This document shows, piece after piece, positions 33,818 to 45,059 of a stretch of DNA of 64,000 nt. The translations under genes and the position numbers were made by a program. Position 1 is the first letter of the stretch. Each line of letters starts with the position of its first letter. A model generated the notes under the pieces. The model saw nothing but the letters and a program-made list of their open reading frames with translations, did no database searches and was not told the DNA's origin. Source of the stretch: Solanum dulcamara (Eukaryota; Streptophyta; Magnoliopsida; Solanales; Solanaceae); contig NC_077238.1 in the NCBI RefSeq assembly GCF_947179165.1, forward strand, positions 47,782,293-47,846,292, written 5' to 3'.

Positions 33818-36361
33818 CTATGAGAGGACTCCTCTCGGTACAATGCGACTAAGAAGAGAAAACATAACTGAGGGAGGATCGATTTTCCCTAAATCCAGTA
33901 TCAGCCTCACAACTCCAACACAAGGCTCAAGGTCAGTACAACTAAACCAGGAGACACACAACGGTGACCAAAATTGAAAACTAGCTTCATTTTTTATAGC
34001 CGTTGAGTGCGGCTCCAAATATTGGGTGTTGTGTTGCTGGTCTGGATTTTTGTTGATTGCATCAGGCATTTGAAGATCTACATACAACATGCATGACTTA
34101 AACAATTGAGAAGGCCCAATAGTTGTTGTTGAGCTAACCATCCAGCTGCACCAAAAGGCTTTCTGAAGCTGTTGTTGTTGGTAGATTGTGTAGCTTGATG
34201 TTGTGATTGCTGCTGCATGTTGTTACAGCATGTTAATTGTCATGGATGGAGTGTTGATGAGCTTCCTGCATGCCAGGCTACTGTCTCCCTTCTTTTGAAG
34301 TTTTGTGGGTCTGCATAGACAAGTAACCAAAGTAACAAACACCTGTGGGTGTTTAGTTGTTGCTGCTGTTGGACTGTTGCTGCTCCAAATACATTCAGTT
34401 GCACCAAAAGACAAGTATGAAACCATCTGCTGTAGCCTCTGTTTCAGGTTGTGACTCCATGGATTGTTGGAAGAAACCGCTCCAATTGTTGTTGTTCTTA
34501 TACTCTGCTCAGAGAAATAACCATAGGCCATTCCACATGTTGGCCCAATAGATGCCAAGATGCAGATCAGCCCTGTAGTTTGGATTGTATTTCTGAAGCT
34601 GTTATTGTTGGAAGTTGTTGTTGAGAGTTGTTGTATGTTGTTGGTCTGAGGTGTGAAAGTGCAAAGCTGCACTTGTTACATCTCAGCTAATTTGTTGTTG
34701 GTGTTGTTGTTGTAGTTATTGTTGCACTTTGGAAGAGTTCCAAGGTCAGCTGTTGTAGTTCCCCTGTAAGACTCCAATCTTCTGTAGTTCTGCATCCCAG
34801 GTATCCCATGTTGTTGGTGTAGTTCTGCACTAACAAGTGAACCAGCAAAGGTCTCCAATGGTGTTGTTACTTGCAGTGCATACAACCTGCTGCATCTCTG
34901 CAGTGTAGCTGTTGGAGTTGTGGTGTGATTTCTGGAGTAATTGTTCCTGGTGATTAGCTCCAACTTATTCTGCTGGAATTCCATATTGGTGCCTTCTCTG
35001 CAGTGTATCTGCTGATGTAACTCAGTTGTATTCACTGCTGCTGCTGTAATGTAAGATATGCATGTGATGTTGCTAAGGTGCTTGTCCAAGAATTCCACTG
35101 TCAGCTGCTGCAACTCCAATTCTATGTTCAAAACTGCATGGTACCTGCAAAAGATAGACAAACAAAAGGAACAAAGAGCTGCAGGAGTTTTATGGTGCAG
35201 AATTGGTGCTGCTGGTATTTCAGGAAAGAAATTGGCCTGGTTGGAGGGCTGATGTGTTTGTGAAATCTTAGTAGGGCAGGCTGATGTTTCCATGTTATTG
35301 CCTTCCATTTGCCAAGGTGCCCTAGATGGTATTGTTCCTGCACATAGACCATCAAGAAAGTAGAGGTATTCAACCAAGCAAAATAACTAGAAAGGGCCCT
35401 GTGAAGTCCTCTTAGTGGAGATGTTTGATTTGGTGGTTGTATCTTTGATGTCCTCTATGTAGTTGTTGTTAGTGCATGTTGATGAATCCCTGTAGAAACC
35501 TGCAACAGTACAACAAACAACCAAAGGCAAGAAAGAACTTGCAACAGCAACAGCTAACACAAAGGAAAGGATCTCAAAGAGAGTTTTGGAGCCTGTTATC
35601 ATTTTAAAGGTCGCTCGACTAACATCTCTACTTATCTGTTTGAGTTGAAACTTCATGAGGTATGCACATATAGCCTTTTATTTATCCTTGTAAGATTTGA
35701 AGGCTTTTTGCCCAAGTTGGAGTTACCATATAGCAAATTTCTCTCTCTTTAGGCTTAAGACAGCTGATTGTTTCAAGATCGCTCGCCTAACATCTCCAAT
35801 TATCCGTTTGAGCTGAAACTTCTTGGGCTTAGTCATAATAGTAATTGTTGTAATCCTGCAAAATTTGGATGCCTTGGTGCATGTCCTCATGCTGCAACAC
35901 ACCCTGCACATCTTAGCCTCAGTAAGAGCTTTGGAGACTGTTATCTTTTTCCAAGTCGCTCGACTAACGTCTCCAATTATCCTTTTGAGCTGAAACTTCA
36001 TGAGGTTTGCATATATATCCTTTTCTTTAGCCATGCAAAGTTTGATGGTTTGTTTACCAAGTTGGAGGATCCAAATTACTAAAGTCCCTCTCTTTAGGCT
36101 TAAGGCAGCTGAATTTTTCCATGTCGCTCGCCTAACGTCTCCAATTATCCGTTTGGGCTGAAAGTTCATGAGGTTTGCATATATATCCTTTTCTTTAGCC
36201 ATGCAAAGTTTGAAGGCTTGTTTCCCAAGTTGGAGGATCCAAATTACTAAAGTCCATCTCTTTAGGCTTAACGCAGCTGAATTTTTCAATGTCGCTCGCC
36301 TAACGTCTCCAATTATCCGTTTGGGCTGAAACTTCTTGGGCCTTGTCAATATAGTATTTTT
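33818..36361 (-). pseudogene. LINE-1 ORF3 candidate, ~845 codons, five stops
   Basis: One minus-strand frame runs from a stop at 36362 to a TAG at 33818 with only five in-frame stops (at 35723, 35678, 35387, 34676, 34223). The first in-frame ATG is at 36202; no ATG stands at the beginning. The N-terminal third is made of repeated modules KFQxKRIIGDVxRAT..., LSLKRG, LVIWILQLGKQ and KLCMAKEKDIYANL, about 55-60 residues each, about five times. Then come a hydrophobic segment with SFLPLVVCCTVAGF, an NNYIEDI..TT..S stretch, and a Q/N/T-rich C-terminal half. The end SRIVPRGVLS-stop recurs as SRFVPGGVLS-stop in LINE-2. I do not recognise the protein. Starts 360 bp after the ORF2 stop. It may be a third ORF of this LINE family, or a stop-poor repeat. 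Confidence 0.55.
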
Positions 36362-36720
36362 TCAAACCCTGCAAAGATTGGAGGCCCTTGTACAGGTCCA
36401 CATGCTACTGCTCACCCTAAAATTTTCCAGACCTGCAACTATCTGCATATGCAAAAAGAAAAGAAAGGAAGAGATAGCTACTCTAACCCCTAAATCTAAT
36501 GGTATGGAGATTATTCTATAAAAGCAGTAAATTAGGGAGACTCTCCCTTTTACAATGGTCCTGATTATCATTGTTTATACCAGCTAATATTACAAGGTAT
36601 GAAGAAGTTCCTTCAAGTTGGTTGATTGATCTTCTTCATCTTAGTTCTCCTGAAGCTAGCCATGCCAGCTTTGTCCATTTTGTAGTGTCCCTTGGTCTCT
36701 CTTGGAAGCTGTTGAAAGCT

Positions 36721-39700
36721 CTAGTAGTGTTGTGTACAACTTTTCATGTGGCTTTCCTTTGAGAGTGAATCTGCAGTGTAATTAGCTTCACTAAAGATAT
36801 GCCTGCACTGGAAAATTTCCAGTTTGCTAACCAATACCTGCAGTTCAGTAATATAAGTAAGAATGTTCCATGGAGGTTTAACTTCTTGTTTAAGCCACTT
36901 GATTAGAAGTTCAGAGTCAACTTCAAGGGCTACCCTGCTGTATCCATGTTGTAAGCACCACAGAATACCTATAAGTGCTGCCTGCACTTCAGCTTGGTTA
37001 TTAGAACCACAGCCTAGTGGAGATGCAAAAGCATATATTAACACCCCATTATGGTCCCTAAGAATGCCTCCTGCCCCTATCTTCCCTGGATTGTTAAGGG
37101 CACTCCCATATGTGTTGAGCTTGATTATTGTAGGCTGTGGTTTAGTCCAGCATACCTTGGTTACTCTCAAATCCTGCTGGCTTTTTCCAACCATAGTAAC
37201 CAAGTCTGCCCACTTACTTGGCAAATCAATATATGGATACACAGTAGATATAAGCATATATAGATCTTTAGTTACTGAGAAGATTACTCTAGTTGCATTA
37301 GATTTCTTTCCTCCATACTTGCATGCACATCTATTCTTCCATAGATTCCAACACACAAAAATAGTATGGCTTGCAGTACTAGCTTGTGCAGATCACTGTT
37401 GGTTTTGATTAGCCACCACCTCATTAAAAGGTTTTTTAATGGTGTGGTGCTGTGTTGAAGTCCCCATGATCCTGAGAAGTGCTTCCATATATGTTGTGCA
37501 AAGTAACCTGATACAAAGATATGGTCTATATCATCAAGACCTGCTCTATAACAACAAGAGCATGCAGCAGGATCCTGTCCAAAGGCTACTATTCTGTCAT
37601 TTGTGGGGAGTTTAAGTCTGGAAGCTCTCCAAAGCAGAAAAGAGGCCTTGAAAGGAATACCATTGTGCCATATGTTGCTGTTAGTGAGTGATCTAGTCTT
37701 TTTCTTCCTTACCAACTCCCATGCTGATGAACAAGTGAAATTACCATGAGAGTTAGGCTTCCAGATGGCTTGATCCTGCATATTTGGAATATAGCTAATG
37801 GGAGTGCTGAAAATTTTGCACACCAGCTGAGGGGGTGCATGTTTCCTTAATTCCTCTGCCTTCCATCCTCCATTCTCCATTAGTTCAGAGACAGTAGTGT
37901 TATTCAATCTAGGGAGACTTTCATTATGGTAAGCTAATGGACCTACCCCTAACCAATCATCCCACCACAAGCTACTTGTTCCAGACTTGATTCTCCATTG
38001 TATATAAGGCTCAATATCTTTTTTATTGATCATCATGTGCTTCCACATGAGGGACTGTCCTGTGGCCCACTTTTTTATGACTGGATGAGCCCTTTGGCAG
38101 TATTTTGCTTTAAGGAATTCCCCCCATAGTGTCTTCTTTGATCTGAAAGTCCACCACTGTTTATATTGGAAGGATAAGCACATATCCTCTAATGTTTTAA
38201 CACCTATACCACCCTCCTCATAAGGATAACTTAGAGTATCCCAAGAGGCCCAGTGATATTTTCTTCTTTCATTATCCCATCCCCAAAAGAAGTCAGCAAT
38301 TAGTCTTTTGATCTGATTCATGGTGGTCTTGGTAGGACTGATAGCTGACAGCAGGTGTATAGGAATGGATTGCAGCACTGATTTCACCAAGGTGACTCTA
38401 CCTCCATAGCTTAACATTTTAGTCTGCCATCCCCTGATCCTGCTTAGAACCTTAGAAACCATACTAGAGAAATATATGATCCTTTGTCTTCCTATATATA
38501 GGGGGCAGCCTAGGTAAGTGATTGGGCCATGAGTGCATTTGTATCCTGTGATCATACTGACCCTTTCTACCACACCAGAGGGAGTATTCAGTGGCATCAT
38601 GGTTTGACTCTTATCTTTATTGATAAGTTGTCCTGAAATAGCTTCATACAGTTTAAGAGTTTTGGTAATCAGTGTAAGTGAGAAGTTGCTGGTAGATGTG
38701 AAAATGATCACATCATCTGCAAAGCTCAAGTGATTTACTTGAGGACCTCTTCTTTCCATCTGGAATCTTGTATATAAATAATGGTGCTGAAGATTGTTGA
38801 GAAGTCTAGACAGAACTTCAGCTCCAATGATGAATAAAGTAGGGGATAGGGGGTCTCCTTACTTGAGTCCTCTTGTAGAGTGGAAGAAGCCATGCCTTGC
38901 ACCATTAATGATGACTGAGTACCAATTGTTTGACATAATCCTCCAAACCATATCAATCAACACTTCTCCAAACCCCATTTTCCTCATGACCATACAAATG
39001 AATGACCAAGAGACCCTATCATAGGCCTTGGCCATATCCACCTTTATCACCACATTATCCCCAGCCTTTGGTCTCTTAATATTGTGGATGATTTCTTGAG
39101 CTAACATTATGTTCTCAGAAATACTCCTACCTTTAACAAATCCAGATTGATTATCTGAGATTAGCTGAGGCAGTATTGGAGCCATTCTGAGGCTTATCAG
39201 CTTAGAAATGATCTTGTTAGTGAAGTTGCTAAGAGAAATAGGCCTGTATTCTGAGAGGCTGTTTGGATGCTCATTCTTAGGAAGTAGAGCCAAGCATGCA
39301 TGAGAAATAAACTTGGGAATACCATGTCTATTGAAGAAATACTGGACTAATCTCAGTAGGTCTTCACAGATGATATCCCAGCATGAATGAAAGAATTTCC
39401 CATTCATTCCATCTGGTCCAGCAGCTGATGTAGGGCTCATAGAAAATACAACTTTCTTTAACTCATCCATAGTAGGTAAGGATTGCAGGCTCTCATTCAG
39501 TTCCTCTGTAACCATCTTTGGAATGCATTTAAGAACATCTTCCCTGATCAGTCTCTCTTCTCTAGTGAATATTTTTTCAAAGTGTGCTGTGGCTGCTCTT
39601 GCAATATTTTCTTCACCTTGGATAGTATTGCCCTGTTCATCACTAATTTGATGGATGAATAACTTTCTTCTTCTTCCTCTGATAATAGCATGGAAATAGC

Positions 39701-40772
39701 TGGTATTGGCATCTCCATCTTTGAACCAATGAAGTTGAGTTTTCTGCTTTAAGATAGCCTTCTCCATCTTCAGATATCTGATTTACTGAGCATTGATCTG
39801 ATGTAGCTTGGAACTGTTCTCTTCAGTATTGTCACTGATTATTTTCTCTTCAGCTTGTCTCACCTGCTCTTCATATTCTTTTACTGAAGCAAAAATGTCC
39901 CCAAACTCATTTCTTGACCACTTACTAAGAGTATTAGAAACTCTTTTCAGCTTTTGTTGGAAGATTCTCATTGGATTTCCTTCCACAGGATTATCCCAAC
40001 ATGCTTTTACAGTGCTAATGAAATTAACATTGTCTGTCCAGCAGTTTAAAAATTTGAAATATTTGATAACATTACCTTGTTTTGCCATGCTTTCCAGCAG
40101 TAGAGGACAGTGGTCAGATCCTGTGGAGGCCAAGTGATTGACAGTTGTTACAGGCATGACTTCTAACCAAGAGTCATTAACCATGGCCCTGTCAAGTCTT
40201 TTCCAAATTCTAGCATCTTTGTCCCTATTGTTGCACCAAGTGAATTTCTGCCCACAGAACCCTAGATCAGTGAGTCCACATGCTTCTATCACACTAATAA
40301 ACTCAAGGCTCTTGTTCATATTATATGGAAGCCCCCCCATATTTTCTTCAACATCTGTAATAACATTGAAATCTCCAATGGTGCACCAAGGCATCTCCTT
40401 ACTGGAGAACTGCAACATCTTGTTCCATAAGTCTCTTCTCATGTAATCCTTGCACTTTGCATAGACAAAGGTAATGAGGTAGCTGTTAGGACAGGCCACA
40501 TGAGTGATCTCACAAGTGATCTGCTGCTCATCCTGGTCCATAATGTTGCAAGCAATGTCTTTATTCCAGAATAACCAGATTTTTCTATTGGAGTTGGACA
40601 TAACATTCTCCATACCTAGCTGAATTCTGTGGAATTGAATTTGAGATTTGTTGGAGAAAGGTTCCAGCACTGCAATCATAGAGAGTTTGTGGTAGTCTTT
40701 CAACCTTTGGAGTCTGTCTAAGGTACCTTGAGTATCAATACTCCTTGCATTCCAACAAAGTGTATTAATCAT
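36721..40772 (-). pseudogene. LINE-1 ORF2: endonuclease, reverse transcriptase, RNase H
   Basis: ATG at 40772. The AP-type endonuclease occupies about residues 1-230: CWNARSI, AVLEPFSN (catalytic Glu), GDFNVI, RLDRAMVND and STGSDHCPL (His). RT lies about 40772-39767 onwards at 39500-38700: PTSAAGPDGMNGKFFHS, YRPISLSNF, KIISKLI, QSGFVKGRSI, KVDMAKAYDRVSW, and FADD at about 38720 (catalytic box). A zinc-finger-like zf-RVT region follows at about 37760-37500 (W..GIPFKASFLLWRA, C-S-C-C). The RNase H domain is at 37200-36760 (LNTYGSALNNPGKIGAGG, NNQAEVQAALIG, ALEVDSELL, HIFSEANYTADSL). Damage: in-frame stops at 39783 and at 38859 (GLK-stop-GDP for GLKQGDP) and a frameshift near 37360. The first RNase H Asp is Tyr. 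Confidence 0.9.
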
Positions 40773-41737
40773 AATAACTTGTGGGATTTGGACCTTGTGT
40801 TGATGTTGCTTTTGAAAGCAACATTATCTGAACTGCTGATGGAACTTTGTTTACTCTTCTTCCTTTGTTGCTTACTTTTGGATGGTGGCACATTCTTCTC
40901 CTTTTCTTGCTGATTTTCCTTATGCAATGAGGCTGTCATAGTGGATCTGAATGCCTCCAAGTGGTTTTCTTGTTGTTCATCCTCCCACTGGTCAGGGTCT
41001 TCCTCATCTTCAAAGTGAGTGACCTTATATTCATCAGATAAGTCTTCTGAATTGCCTTCTTTACTCAGCATCTGCCTCTCATTGGATACATCATGAATTT
41101 GCAGAGGTATGGCATGATCAGTAACTGAGTACTCTTCTTCAGAATCATCTGATATGGTTTTTTGATTAAGTTCACAATGCTCTATAGAAGGCACCTGAAT
41201 CCCTGCTTGGTTTTCAACCAGGACTACTCTTGGCTGAGTCTCAAGCTGTGGTTGTATAGTCTTTCTCTTTTTCAGTGCCTCACTTTTCTTTTTACTCAGT
41301 GATAGAGTAGATTTGTTATTCAATGAATGAGGTGTTACACACTGATTTTGTTCACTATCCCCTTTATCTGGCACCTTGACTTGCAAACTTTGCTCTGTAG
41401 TATGTTGCACATCTGTTTGATGACTGAGCAATGGAGTAGTTTGAAGAGTGGTTGCAGGGGTTTCATAGTCTTGCCTATGGTCAATCAAATTAGATTCCCT
41501 CCCCTTGGTACCCCCTTCCTGCATGTTAGTAGGGATCTCCTAACTTCCCCCTTCCTTACCTCCTTCAACTACTTCAGCAGCATCAGCAGATAAAACATTC
41601 AATAAAGTAGTGGGGGAGCCATGGGGGTGTGGGAGCATTAAGTCAATACCTGGGTTTGTAGCATTGATTTCATTAGCTTCCACATTGATAATTGAATTAG
41701 TAGCATGCCTGGTGATCTCATTGATTACTTTATATAT
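40769..41737 (-). pseudogene. LINE-1 ORF1, C-terminal part
   Basis: Frame open from the truncated 5' end (41737) with one TAG near 41540; the longest uninterrupted part is 41524-40769 (251 codons). It is very hydrophilic, rich in Q, E, K and S, with acidic stretches (DSEEEYS, FEDEEDPDQWEDEQQEN) and a basic serine-rich end (SKSKQQRKKSKQSS). It contains no zinc knuckle; the DUF4283/CCHC region expected in plant LINE ORF1 would lie upstream and is missing. The stop TGA overlaps the ORF2 start as ATGA (40769-40772), which suggests ORF2 is translated by termination-reinitiation. Function would be RNA binding in the LINE RNP; that is family knowledge, not visible here. Confidence 0.7.
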
Positions 41738-41905
41738 ATATATAGTAGATCAAGCTATTTTTTTTACGTCAAAATAGATTTGAACAATTTGTTGCACATG
41801 AAAATATTTTTTGTTTCTTATTTAGTGGTAAAAAATTGATATCACTACATCATGAGAATTTAAAAAGCATTGCCTTAACCTTGAACTTTCTTTAACACAT
41901 AATAG
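41738..41905 (+). pseudogene. hAT transposase relic, fragment 2
   Basis: Plus strand: VDQAIFFTSK at 41745, then, after a shift, RFEQFVAHENIFCF, SGKKLISLHHENLK, and after a one-base shift KKHCLNLELSLTH up to the LINE-2 insertion point. This is the part of a hAT/TTF-type transposase just before the dimerisation domain. Joining it to 46911 after dropping LINE-2 and one 8-bp repeat continues ...LTHNSYSDIDGLDLFF without a break. Confidence 0.75.
41898..41905. repeat. Target-site duplication of LINE-2 (left), CATAATAG
   Basis: CATAATAG directly left of the nine-T tail at 41906; the same eight bases are at 46911-46918, directly right of the truncated 5' end. It marks LINE-2 as a single clean target-primed insertion. 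Confidence 0.9.
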
Positions 41906-42136
41906 TTTTTTTTTATGGGAACAGACCCTACACGAGGCTCCCACCTCTCGTGCACAGTCAGGGGTTGAGCAACACCCCCAAGCCTTAACATAAATAACAA
42001 AAGTAAAAATACAAGGAGGGGGATATAAAACCTTACCTCCGATCCTATGTTGGTTCATAAGTCGGCTAACCTAGTAAGGTCGGCTAACTCATCCCCGAAA
42101 AAAAAAAGGGCTAACTATAACTAGAAAGCAGTAAAC

Positions 42137-44697
42137 CTATGAGAGGACTCCTCCCGGTACAAATCGACTAATAAAGCATAAATGAGGGAGACTATCCCCT
42201 TCCATGAGAAAACAAGAAAGTAGCCTACACTAGTCCTATTCAAATATGCTACGACTCAGGCATAGCTACATTGAGGAAGAACAAGTATACGAACCTTCTA
42301 TCTCGCATGGGTTGGGGAAATTCTTTTCATCTTTGCTCTTTTTAGACATGTCGTACCAAGTAGGTCCAAGGAAATTTGCAACAACAACAATAACAGCTAA
42401 GGTGGATGAAATGATAGGAAGTAAATGTAGCCATAGCAGCCAGCTTGCTTGGGATTGTAGTTAAGGAAGCTGCGGGACAGAATAGGTGTAATATGCATTT
42501 TGTATGTGGTGCATCCCTGACTTGAACAGCTGATTGGATGGTTCCAATGTTGTCTACTGATCCGGGGGATACCTGCACTTCCACAACTAAACCAAGCAAG
42601 AGTTCTAAGTGTGCAGCCTTGGCTTAGATGTTTGACTGAAGGTGCCTTGGACTTCAGAAGGGGCCATTGTTGCTGTTCAATGTGCCTGCACAGCAGCAAT
42701 TAAACAAGCAGGGAGTTCCAGGTGAAAGTTGAATAATCAGCATTGTGTTTGTTGGAGCTCCATCTTCTTGTCTTCTCATCAATGAGAGCAGTCAAGGAGT
42801 CCCAAAGGACTTGGGTGAAAGGGGGTTGCTGCAGGTGTTGGATGAATACAGCAGGTATGCATGGATAGTTGGTGGGATTAGGAGAGGTCCTTGCAATAGT
42901 GGCTGTTATGTCCCTTTGTCTGTGACTTTGTTTACCTGCATAGACAAGCAAACAAAGAACCAAGCAAGTGTGATAGTAGTGGGGGTTGTTGCAAACCTAT
43001 AGACAGCTTCTTGTTGCCTCCAATGGAGAGATGAGCAGCTCCTTTGAAGGTATCTTATGTGCCTGCACATAACAATTAAGAAAGCAAGGAGATTCAAGAA
43101 TTTTGGGATGCAATGGGGCTGCTGCAGGTGTTGCAGGAATGGAATATGTATGGGTGTAGGGCTGGTGTGTTGGAGAGGTCCTCTCTTGGAATGCTGCACT
43201 GCACAGCTGTGAAGCTGTTGTTGCTTCAACAAATTCAGCTTCATCACTCTGCAGCATGGTATCTGCAACTGCAGCTTCATGGATTTTGCATCTTCTGATG
43301 TTCCAACAGCCTGCATACACAGATAAACAGACACACAAACAAGAGCAATGTCCTCCCAGATTAGACTCCCATAATGAATGGGTGCTGCTGCTGCCAGGAG
43401 GATTAAAATATGGTGCCTTGGAAAATTCTGCACAGCAAAAACTGTGCTGTAGTTTCTCCTTGTATGCTGCATGTTGTTGGAATTCCAAGCTCAGTTGTTG
43501 ATACTCCAACACCAGCCCCTTGATGTAAGTTTTGGTTGCATGAAGGACTTCCACAAGCTGCAAGCTCCAAATGGTGAAGTGCTCCATCATGCCACTGCTG
43601 TAATATGCAGCACACATAGTTGGCCCTCCAACTATGGATTGATATGTTGCATGTGTACAAGTTCCTGCACAGTCAAAAAGTAGAAGGAAGGGAAAGAAAA
43701 AGAAAAAGGCTACTCTAATCCTAGGTAGGAAATAGCCAAACAGACAGCAGGATGGTCCTTGTGCAGTGGTCTTGGAGATTCTATTTGATGTGATGGTTGT
43801 ATCTGTGATGTCTTCTATGTAGTTGTTGTCAATGCATGTTGATGAATCAATCCAGCAACCTGCAACAATACAACAAACAACCAAAAGCAAAAAAGAATTT
43901 GCACCAGCTAGCAAAAAAGAAAGGTCTTTCAAGAGTGCTTTGGAGTCTGTCAGAATTTTCAACGATGCTCGACTAACGTCTCCAATTATCCGATTGAGTT
44001 GAAACTTTTTGAGATATATCCAAATAGCCCTTTCTTTAGTTCTGTAAGGCTTGGAGACTTTTTGCCCAAGTTGGAAAAAAGGCCCTCTCTTTAGGCTTAA
44101 GACAGCTGAAATTTTCAAGGTCGCTCGCCTAACGCCTCCAATTGTCCGTTTGGGCTGAAATTTCTTGGGCCTTGTCAAAATAATATATTCTGCAATCCTG
44201 CAAAGTTTGGGGGCCTTTGGACAGGTCCACATGTTACTCCTCACCCTGCACCTGCTGCCCTGCTGAAGCTTAGAGGTTGCAGGGTGTTTGGAAGTTGTAT
44301 TTGTGCTCTTCTCTATATATTTGTTGTTAAAGAATGTTGATATATCACTCCAGACACCTGCAATAATACAGCAAACAAACCCAAACAAAACATAATATAC
44401 ACAGACTAGCAATAAAGAAGGGACCTCAGTAAGAGCTTTGGAGACTGTTATCATTTTCCAAGTCGCTCGACTAACGTCTCCAATTATCCTTTTGAGCTGA
44501 AACTTTATAAGGTTTGCATATATATCCTTTCCTTTAGCCATGCAAAGTTTGAAGGCTTGTTTCCCAAGTTGTAGGATCCAAATTACTAAATGCCCTCTCT
44601 TTAGGCTTAAGGCAACTGAATATTTCAATGTCGCTCGCCTAACGTCTCCAATTATCTGTTTGGGCTGAAACTTCTTGGGCCTTGTCAATATAGTATT
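42137..44697 (-). CDS. LINE-2 ORF3 candidate, 563 uninterrupted codons
   Basis: The same frame as ORF3 of LINE-1. It is open without any stop from about 44690 to 42997 (563 codons), then again 42963-42700 and 42699-42397 in the same frame with single stops. A shift then follows and the conserved end SRFVPGGVLS-stop lies at 42137. Modules in order: KFQPKQIIGDVRRAT, LVIWILQLGKQ, KFQLKRIIGDVSRAT, a hydrophobic stretch LLLVCVYYVLFGFVCCIIAG, NNKYIEK, KFQPKRTIGGVRRAT, KFQLNRIIGDVSRAS, SFLLLVVCCIVAGCW, NNYIEDITDTT, then a Cys/Tyr/Gln-rich part. No ATG at the very start; begins with TTG. I do not recognise the protein. Part of the openness may come from TTG/CTG-rich composition, but the shared register across repeats favours a real or once-real coding sequence. 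Confidence 0.5.
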
Positions 44698-45059
44698 TTT
44701 TCAAACCCTGCAAAGATTGGAGGCCCTTGTACAGGTCCACATGCTACTTCTCACCCTAAAATTTTCCAGACCTGCAACTACCTGCATATGCAAAAGGAAA
44801 AGAAAGGAAGAGATAGCTACTCTAACTCCTAAATCTAATGGTATGGAGATTATTCTATAAAAGCAGTAAATTAGGGAGACTCTCCCTTTTACAATGGTCC
44901 TGATTATCATTGTTTATACCAGCTAATATTACAAGGTATGAAGAAGTTCCTTCAAGTTGGTTGATTGATCTTCTTCATCTTAGTTCTCCTAAAGCTAGCC
45001 ATGCCAGCTTTGTCCATTTTGTAGTGTCCCTTGGTCTCTCTTGGAAGCTGTTGAAAGCT

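Larger units (their letters stand above)
33641..41737 (-). mobile_element. LINE-1: L1-type non-LTR retrotransposon, 5' truncated
   Basis: Minus-strand element of about 8.1 kb. Poly(A) tail as ten T at 33641-33650. From its 5' side: ORF1 tail (41737-40769), ORF2 (40772-36721), then 3.08 kb of 3' sequence with ORF3. The 5' end is cut inside ORF1 at about 41737, where hAT sequence resumes after a short TA repeat. No clear target-site duplication is readable. Domain order EN-RT-zinc finger-RNase H is that of plant L1-type LINEs carrying RNase H. Confidence 0.85.

Noticed and set aside
34357..35263. Plus-strand open frames of about 60 codons opposite ORF3
   Set aside because: Short, not kept in LINE-2, and explained by the TTG/CTG-rich composition.
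36863..37408. Plus-strand 181-codon open frame (and its partner at 45202-45846)
   Set aside because: Antisense shadow of the LINE RNase H domain; the minus strand carries the conserved motifs.
39808..40446. Plus-strand open frames of about 100 codons
   Set aside because: Antisense to the LINE endonuclease domain.
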